Below, piece after piece: positions 34,462 through 39,385 of a stretch of DNA of 39,385 nt. Location of the stretch: contig JAADGL010000020.1 in NCBI GenBank assembly GCA_013152385.1, positions 1 through 39,385 on the forward strand, read 5' to 3'. Positions within the stretch are counted from its first letter, which is position 1; each line of letters starts with the position of its first letter. The translations under genes and the position numbers were made by a program. The notes under the pieces are model-generated. The model saw only the letters and a program-made list of their open reading frames with translations, was not told the origin of the DNA and made no database searches. Origin of the DNA: Acidobacteriota bacterium. GTDB lineage: Bacteria > Acidobacteriota > Holophagae > Thermotomaculales > Thermotomaculaceae.

Positions 34462-35019
34462 ATGAAATTAAGAGCAATCTTTTCCGTTTGTGCCGTTGTC
34501 CTGCTGACAGTTTCCTGCCACAAGGCACCGGCCCCGAATCCGAAACCGGCTCCGCAACCGAAAAAAACCGAACCGGCGGCAAAAACCGTGACGGAATCAC
34601 CGCTGGAAAACAGTCAAATTAATGAAAATGCCCTTGGAAACAACTCTTTTTCAGGGAAAAGCGTTGATGACCTGAACCGGGAAGAAACATTGCAGGATGT
34701 ATATTTTGATTTTGACAAGTCCGCACTGACCGGCGCGACCCGGGATGAACTGGCAAAACATGCCGAATGGCTGAAAGCCCATCCAAGCGTTAAAATTGTC
34801 ATTGAAGGGCACTGTGATGAAAGGGGAACCGAACAATACAACATGGCACTGGGAGATCGGCGCGCGACAAGTGTCAAAAATTACCTGATTTCACTGGGAA
34901 TTTCTCCGGATCGAATGAGAACCATCAGTTACGGCGAACTGCGGCCCAAAGTCAAAGGACACGGAGAATGGGCATGGTCTCAGAACCGCCGCTGTCATTT
35001 TGTGATTGTGGAAAAATAG
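34462..35019 (+). CDS. pal: peptidoglycan-associated lipoprotein Pal
   Basis: 185 residues. The signal peptide ends at VSC with Cys19 as the probable lipidation site, followed by a Pro/Lys/Ala-rich spacer. The OmpA-like domain (about 78-185) shows VYFDFDKSAL (80-89), IEGHCDERGTEQYN (114-127) and LGDRRATSVKNYL (130-142), including the Asp and Arg that bind diaminopimelate of peptidoglycan. Pal tethers the outer membrane to the cell wall. tolB/tolA/tolQR are not adjacent; cpoB follows nine bases downstream. Confidence 0.95.
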   Translation: MKLRAIFSVCAVVLLTVSCHKAPAPNPKPAPQPKKTEPAAKTVTESPLENSQINENALGNNSFSGKSVDDLNREETLQDVYFDFDKSALTGATRDELAKHAEWLKAHPSVKIVIEGHCDERGTEQYNMALGDRRATSVKNYLISLGISPDRMRTISYGELRPKVKGHGEWAWSQNRRCHFVIVEK

Positions 35020-35028
35020 GGAGGGATT

Positions 35029-35802
35029 ATGTTGAAATGGATTGCAGCATCACTTTTACTGTTAACAGCGATTTCCTGTGTGGAACAATCCAACCTGACT
35101 CAGGACATTACGGATATCAAAAGTCAGATATGGCGGATTCAAAAGGACCAGGCGGAACAGACAAAAGCGATTGAACAGCTTGGGAATTCTGCGGCAAAGG
35201 GAGAAAATGCCAATAAAACCCAGGCGGACATACAGGCCACCCTGGAAGAAATCAGCGGAAACATCAACATCCTGTTCGAACGGGTTCGGGACTTAAACGA
35301 TAAGATGACAGTTCTTCTGGGAAAAGTCGCCAATCTGAGCGGACCGGGAAAACTTCCGGAAAACGGGGCGGAGAACAACGCATCGCCAAATGCCACAGGA
35401 ACAACACAGGCTGCCGGTTCACCGGACATCGTTTTTTCTTCCGCCTACACCAACTATCTTCAGGGGCATTATGATGTTGCCGCCATCGGATTCAAGGAAT
35501 TTGCCGCCAATTATCCGAACTCGGACAAAGTGGACAACGCCCTGTACTGGCTTGGCTTATGCTATTACGAACAGGAAAAATACCGGGATGCCATCGCCCA
35601 GTTCGAGAAAGTAATTAATAATTATCCCGACAGCGATGTACTTCCGGCAGCAATGCTGCGCAAAGGATTAAGCCTTCTCGCTTCCAACAGTATCGGCGTC
35701 GGTGTGGTAGAGCTTCAGGATTTAATCAAAAAATTTCCGTTGTCCCAGGAGGCACGGATCGCCCGCAAAAAGCTGGATGAGCTTCGCGTTAAAACCCAAT
35801 GA
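35029..35802 (+). CDS. cpoB: CpoB/YbgF-like cell-division coordinator lipoprotein
   Basis: 257 residues. The signal sequence ends AISC, so Cys17 is a probable lipidated residue, unlike soluble E. coli CpoB. Residues about 20-105 form a coiled coil (heptads around IKSQIWRIQKDQAEQTKAIEQL), then a Pro/Asn/Ala linker, then TPR repeats (about 135-255) beginning FSSAYTNYLQGHYDVAAIGF, the diagnostic YbgF TPR start, with DNALYWLGLCYY next. Linked to Pal as in many Gram-negatives; CpoB coordinates outer-membrane constriction with peptidoglycan synthesis. GGGAGG precedes the ATG. Confidence 0.9.
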   Translation: MLKWIAASLLLLTAISCVEQSNLTQDITDIKSQIWRIQKDQAEQTKAIEQLGNSAAKGENANKTQADIQATLEEISGNINILFERVRDLNDKMTVLLGKVANLSGPGKLPENGAENNASPNATGTTQAAGSPDIVFSSAYTNYLQGHYDVAAIGFKEFAANYPNSDKVDNALYWLGLCYYEQEKYRDAIAQFEKVINNYPDSDVLPAAMLRKGLSLLASNSIGVGVVELQDLIKKFPLSQEARIARKKLDELRVKTQ

Positions 35803-36782
35803 AATCGCTTACTGTCCATGCCCCCGTCCGGGTAGACCTGGCCGGGGGCACACTGGATATCCGGCCGATTTCTGCCATCATCCCCAAAGCCGTCACACTG
35901 AACTGCACATTGAACGGCGGAGTAACTGTAAAAATTGAAGCGGTTTCCGGTCCAACAAGCCTGATAAACGCCGACACCGGCACCACAGGCACAGCGGATT
36001 CCGCTCATCCGGATTTGAAACTGGCAGCCGGGGCAGTAAATTTTTTCGGGAAAAAGGCAAAGCAGGGCTTTAAAATTACCGTAAAATCCGCCCTGCCCAG
36101 GGGCTCCGGCCTCGGGACTTCATCCGTTATCCTTTCGGCTCTTCTCTCCGGAATTTCCCGGCAACTTGAATGTCCGATGGACCGTCTGGAAATGGTACGC
36201 ATTGCAGCCGATATTGAAGCACGGATTCTCAACTTCCCCACCGGTGTCCAGGATTACATTGCGCCGCTTTTCGGCGGAATGAATGCTATTCGATTTCCCG
36301 CCGGAAACATGACAGTTTCTCCGATTTCGCTTCCGGATGCGCTTGCCGGGCGCATGGTGCTGGTTTTCACCGGCATCTCCCATTTTTCCGGTGCTCCGAA
36401 TTGGGAAATGTTCAAAGGTTTTTTTGACAGCAACAAGATTCGAAGCGCATTCTATCGCCTCGCTGAAATCGCCAACCTCGCGGTAGATGCGGCAGAAGCG
36501 GGAGATGTCAACCACATTGCCCGCCGCATGCGGGAAGATTATGATATCCGAAAATCCCTTCCGGTTCAGCTTCTTCCGCAGACGGGAAACCTGTTCCGCT
36601 TTCTTGAAAACAGCCCTCTGGTAACCGGATTCAGAATGTGCGGCGCGGCAGGAGGCGGAACTGTTGTTGCCATTGCTGAAAACGGAAAAAAAGAACAGCT
36701 GGAACAAAAGGTGGCTGAAATGGGGTATCGAATATTGAATTTTGAACCCCAACATAAAGGAATCGCCATAGATGCCGAATAA
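35799..36782 (+). CDS. GHMP-family sugar kinase
   Basis: 327 residues with the three GHMP motifs: APVRVDLAGGTLDI (8-21), the phosphate-binding PRGSGLGTSS (about 100-109) and the C-terminal GAAGGGTVVAI (about 290-300). The first motif and the GSGLGTSS loop resemble sugar kinases such as D-glycero-D-manno-heptose 7-phosphate kinase (HddA) and L-fucose kinase more than mevalonate kinase or IspE, but I cannot fix the substrate. Its ATG overlaps the cpoB stop (ATGA), and its end overlaps xseA by 11 bases. The nearness of pal and a glycosyltransferase would fit envelope-sugar activation (inference). Confidence 0.82.
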   Translation: MKSLTVHAPVRVDLAGGTLDIRPISAIIPKAVTLNCTLNGGVTVKIEAVSGPTSLINADTGTTGTADSAHPDLKLAAGAVNFFGKKAKQGFKITVKSALPRGSGLGTSSVILSALLSGISRQLECPMDRLEMVRIAADIEARILNFPTGVQDYIAPLFGGMNAIRFPAGNMTVSPISLPDALAGRMVLVFTGISHFSGAPNWEMFKGFFDSNKIRSAFYRLAEIANLAVDAAEAGDVNHIARRMREDYDIRKSLPVQLLPQTGNLFRFLENSPLVTGFRMCGAAGGGTVVAIAENGKKEQLEQKVAEMGYRILNFEPQHKGIAIDAE

Positions 36783-38124
36783 TGCCTATACCGTCACCCA
36801 GATTACGAGAATTATTAAAACCCAGCTGGAAGTCCCGGCTCTGTCCCGAATCTGGGTTACAGGAGAAATCAGCTCACTTTCCCGGTCCCAGGCCGGACAC
36901 ATCTATTTTTCCCTGAAAGACGAAAACGGCACCATACTCCCCTGTACTTTTTTTGCAAACTATACCCGGTCGCTGGATTTTCAACTGGAAAACGGAATCA
37001 AAATTTACGCCTTCGGGATGATTACAGTGTATGACAAACGGGGAACGTATCAACTCAACGTCATGAAAGTTCAGTCCTCAGGAAAAGGGGAACTGGCACT
37101 GGAACTGAAACAACTGAAAGAAAAACTCCAGAAAGAAGGCCTGTTTGATGAAATCCACAAAAAACCGGTGCCCGCCGTGCCCGGCAAAATCGGGCTCATC
37201 ACTTCACCCAACGGTGCCGCCATCCGGGATTTCATGCGGATGATTCAAAACGAACCCACCCTTTCGGTCGTGGTTTTCCCCGCCTCTGTTCAGGGGGAAA
37301 AAGCCGCGGCATCCATAATTCGGGGAATCGAAATCCTGGACAGCATGCCGGAAGTGGATACCATTGTCATAACAAGGGGCGGCGGCAGTGAAGAAGACCT
37401 GTTCTGCTTCAATGACGAAACACTGGCCCGGGCAATTTTTGCCTGTAACACTCCGGTGGTCTCCGCTATCGGCCATGAAAAAGACACTCCGGTTTCAGAC
37501 CTTGTGGCCGACCTCCGGCTCCCCACACCCACCGCGGCGGGACGTTATTTTGCCGAAAATGTACAGGCACTGAGAACCAAACTGCAAAAATACCGGGAAA
37601 CATTCATCACCGCCATGCTCCGGCAGCGGGACCGGAACCCGGACATTACCCGTTTTTTTATGGTGAGCGAAACACTTCGAAACCAGTTTCTGCGCTTTCT
37701 CCCGGAACGGGAACAGCAGCTTGACCTGCTTTCCGGCAGCCTCACAAACGGTATGAACCGGCAGTTTGACGCCAGAAAAATTCAGTTTCAAAACCTGGAA
37801 AAACGTCTTCATCCCGCATATATGGAAGAACGGGTGGAGGTTTTTGAAAACCGGCTCCGCGCGGCTTCCGGGCAATTAACCACTGCTGTAACCGGGAAAC
37901 TGGGCCGTCTGGAACAGCGCCTTCATGCCCTTACCCGCACATTAAACGCAGTAAATCCACTGAATGTACTGGAAAGAGGCTTTACCGCCACCTTTGATAA
38001 AAGCGGGAAAAAACTCCTCAGGAAAGTAGAAAGCATTCACCCCGGAGACACCGTAAACACCCGTTTTGTTGACGGATTTGCCCTTTGTCATGTACTCTAT
38101 ACCGAGAAGAAGGAGCCAAAATGA
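36772..38124 (+). CDS. xseA: exodeoxyribonuclease VII large subunit
   Basis: 450 residues, usual length. The N-terminal OB-fold (about 1-100) shows WVTGEISSLSRSQAGHIYFSLKD. The catalytic domain has GLITSPNGAAIRDF (about 141-154), ITRGGGSEEDLFCFNDE (about 199-215), and SAIGHEKDTPVSDLVADLRLPTPTAA (about 230-255, the metal-dependent site). A long coiled-coil region follows, then NPLNVLERGFT near the end. It degrades single-stranded DNA from both ends in repair. The stop overlaps the xseB start in ATGA. Confidence 0.97.
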   Translation: MPNNAYTVTQITRIIKTQLEVPALSRIWVTGEISSLSRSQAGHIYFSLKDENGTILPCTFFANYTRSLDFQLENGIKIYAFGMITVYDKRGTYQLNVMKVQSSGKGELALELKQLKEKLQKEGLFDEIHKKPVPAVPGKIGLITSPNGAAIRDFMRMIQNEPTLSVVVFPASVQGEKAAASIIRGIEILDSMPEVDTIVITRGGGSEEDLFCFNDETLARAIFACNTPVVSAIGHEKDTPVSDLVADLRLPTPTAAGRYFAENVQALRTKLQKYRETFITAMLRQRDRNPDITRFFMVSETLRNQFLRFLPEREQQLDLLSGSLTNGMNRQFDARKIQFQNLEKRLHPAYMEERVEVFENRLRAASGQLTTAVTGKLGRLEQRLHALTRTLNAVNPLNVLERGFTATFDKSGKKLLRKVESIHPGDTVNTRFVDGFALCHVLYTEKKEPK

Positions 38125-38345
38125 GTCAAAAAAACTTTGAACGGAAAATGAACCGCCTGGAAGAGATCGTAGAAACCATCAACACCGGAGAGCTGGCACT
38201 GGAAGACGCCCTGGCCAGATTTGAAGAAGGGGTCGGGCTGATTCGGGAACTTTCCGCCGAACTGAACGAAGCCAGAGGAAAAATTACAAAATTTGTGGAA
38301 ATGCTGAATCAGGAGGTCCCCCTCGATGTCCCGGACAATTCCTGA
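38121..38345 (+). CDS. xseB: exodeoxyribonuclease VII small subunit
   Basis: I choose the ATG at 38121 (74 residues): GAAGGAG lies upstream, and the overlap with the xseA stop is the usual ATGA. A longer reading from 38085 lies inside xseA. The protein has the XseB pattern NFERKMNRLEEIVETINTGELALEDALARFEEGVGLI. Small subunits bind along the XseA coiled coil. It overlaps the next gene by 20 bases. Confidence 0.95.
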   Translation: MSQKNFERKMNRLEEIVETINTGELALEDALARFEEGVGLIRELSAELNEARGKITKFVEMLNQEVPLDVPDNS

Positions 38346-39216
38346 ACAGCTCACCGAACTGAAAAACTTCTTTGAACAGAAAGCTGAAAAGCTGTTTCCT
38401 TCCGTTGTCCCGGAGGCACCGGTACTGGGGGACGCCATGGCGTATTCGTACCATGCAGGAGGGAAACGGATTCGGCCGATTCTAAGTATTGCCGCGGCAA
38501 AGGCACTGGGGAAAGATCCGGAAACAATTATCCCTGCGGCACTGGCTATTGAAATGGTCCACACCTACTCCCTGATTCATGATGACCTGCCTGCCATGGA
38601 CAACGATGATCTTCGCCGGGGAAAACCCACCAGCCATATTAAATATGGAGAAGCACTGGCAATCCTTGCGGGAGACGGCTTATTAACCGAAGCGTTCCGT
38701 GTGGCTGCGGAAGAAACGGGCCGCGGCGGAATTTCCCCCGGGGGGCAGCTGCATTTTATCAAAAAGCTGTCGGAATCCGCCGGAATCCGGGGCATGGTGG
38801 CCGGCCAGGTTATGGACATGGAGCATCCGGAATCCAAAGATGCGGATTTTCTGAAACAACTCCATCTCAGAAAAACAGGCGCTATGATTCAACTTTCCTG
38901 CCTTGTTCCGGCCATCCTGTGGGAAACCCCGGAAAAACTCTACCGTGCCCTTGAAGATTACGGAGAAAAAATCGGCCTTCTCTTTCAGGTCACAGACGAT
39001 ATTCTGGATGAAACCGCAACACTGGCGGAACTCGGGAAAACCCCGGGAAAAGACCGGGAACAGCATAAACTCACCTACCTGTCCGTCTACGGGCTGAACG
39101 GCGCCCGTAAACTGGCGGATTCGCTGCTGAAAGACGCGCTAATGGTACTGACAAATCTCCCGAATCCTGAACTTCTTGCCGGAATCGCCCGTTTTATCCG
39201 GGAAAGAAACCACTGA
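38326..39216 (+). CDS. ispA: geranyl/farnesyl diphosphate synthase
   Basis: 296 residues, typical IspA length. It condenses isopentenyl diphosphate with allylic diphosphates to make C10-C20 isoprenoids. First aspartate-rich motif DDLPAMDND (86-94) with RRGKPT after it, second motif DDILDE (224-229), plus GGKRIRP (45-51) and KTGAMIQ (183-189). The insertion of two residues in the first motif is the bacterial FPP synthase type. The xseB-ispA arrangement is common. AGGAGG precedes the ATG inside xseB. Confidence 0.95.
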   Translation: MSRTIPEQLTELKNFFEQKAEKLFPSVVPEAPVLGDAMAYSYHAGGKRIRPILSIAAAKALGKDPETIIPAALAIEMVHTYSLIHDDLPAMDNDDLRRGKPTSHIKYGEALAILAGDGLLTEAFRVAAEETGRGGISPGGQLHFIKKLSESAGIRGMVAGQVMDMEHPESKDADFLKQLHLRKTGAMIQLSCLVPAILWETPEKLYRALEDYGEKIGLLFQVTDDILDETATLAELGKTPGKDREQHKLTYLSVYGLNGARKLADSLLKDALMVLTNLPNPELLAGIARFIRERNH

Positions 39217-39217
39217 T

Positions 39218-39385
39218 ATGCCCCATTTCTTAACCCTGCTGGCAATTTCACTTTCACTGGCCATGGACGCACTGGCTGTCTCTGTCTCCACCGCCGTTTT
39301 TCTCGGAGATGTTTCCAGGCGCCAGGCATTCCGGATTTATTTCCACTTCGGCCTGTTTCAGGCCATTTATCCGGTTATCGGCTGG
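39218..39385 (+). CDS. mntP: manganese efflux pump MntP, N-terminal part, cut by window edge
   Basis: 56 codons are open from an ATG one base after the ispA stop to the right edge. The sequence (LLAISLSLAMDALAVSVS, then FHFGLFQAIYPVIGW) has the membrane pattern of the MntP/YebN family, including the conserved MDA aspartate and the FGxFQ...P.IGW element. MntP exports Mn2+ across the inner membrane. No Mn-sensing yybP-ykoY riboswitch precedes it, and it appears simply to end or continue the xse-ispA operon. The remaining two thirds lie beyond the window. Confidence 0.88.
   Translation, partial: MPHFLTLLAISLSLAMDALAVSVSTAVFLGDVSRRQAFRIYFHFGLFQAIYPVIGW

Overview
The window looks like a chromosomal segment of a Gram-negative-type (diderm) bacterium with a base composition near 50% G+C. 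The outer-membrane evidence is direct: a PilQ secretin, a Pal lipoprotein, a CpoB-like protein and several lipoprotein signal peptides. Several poorly characterised families here (the 214-aa protein at 31013-31657, the small membrane protein at 30605-31012 and the 366-aa protein at 18722-19822) are ones I associate with Acidobacteriota/Aminicenantota-like genomes. That placement is an inference from memory, not a computed one. I see no rRNA, tRNA, CRISPR array, transposase or phage gene.

Layout, left to right. 1-3526 (minus) is a very large secreted S8 (subtilisin-like) protease cut by the left edge. Its visible C-terminus is built of near-identical bacterial repeats. 3889-5256 (plus) is rarA, convergent with a minus-strand peroxiredoxin. 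5789-8910 (minus) is a tight operon efp-accB-accC-metallophosphoesterase with its own good sigma70-type promoter. 9068-17143 (minus) is a type IV pilus operon pilM-N-O-P-Q. It continues without a visible break into an Ig-module lipoprotein, a TPR protein and a small roadblock-like protein. 17231-18661 (minus) is a PP2C phosphatase plus a DnaJ-TPR protein, and 18722-20737 (minus) is a HEAT-like unknown plus a RodZ-like HTH/membrane protein. 20868-25262 (minus) is a second, complete S8 protease, paralogous to the first but ending in three Ig-like repeats and two P-domains. It is followed by a clear terminator.

25842-31657 (minus) appears to be one long transcription unit: two uncharacterised proteins, purD, cinA, thpR, gpsA and a short nucleoside-phosphorylase-fold protein. 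The last gene has no ATG/GTG/TTG start that would cover its conserved N-terminus. From 31814 everything is on the plus strand: a lipoprotein with a near-consensus promoter, a family 2 glycosyltransferase with an extra Rossmann-like C-terminal domain, then a pal-cpoB-GHMP kinase-xseA-xseB-ispA-mntP run that leaves the window at the right edge.

How it fits together: the pilus operon supplies the inner-membrane platform, alignment proteins and outer-membrane secretin. The two giant proteases and the Ig lipoprotein share surface-adhesion-type modules and flank or sit inside this region, so a surface/extracellular proteolysis and attachment theme is plausible. The remaining genes are housekeeping: fatty-acid carboxylation, translation, glycerophospholipid and purine synthesis, DNA repair, isoprenoids, and envelope integrity. 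The most unusual points are the uncharacterised three-gene extension of the pilus operon, the likely non-canonical start overlapping gpsA, and the modular, slippage-prone proteases.
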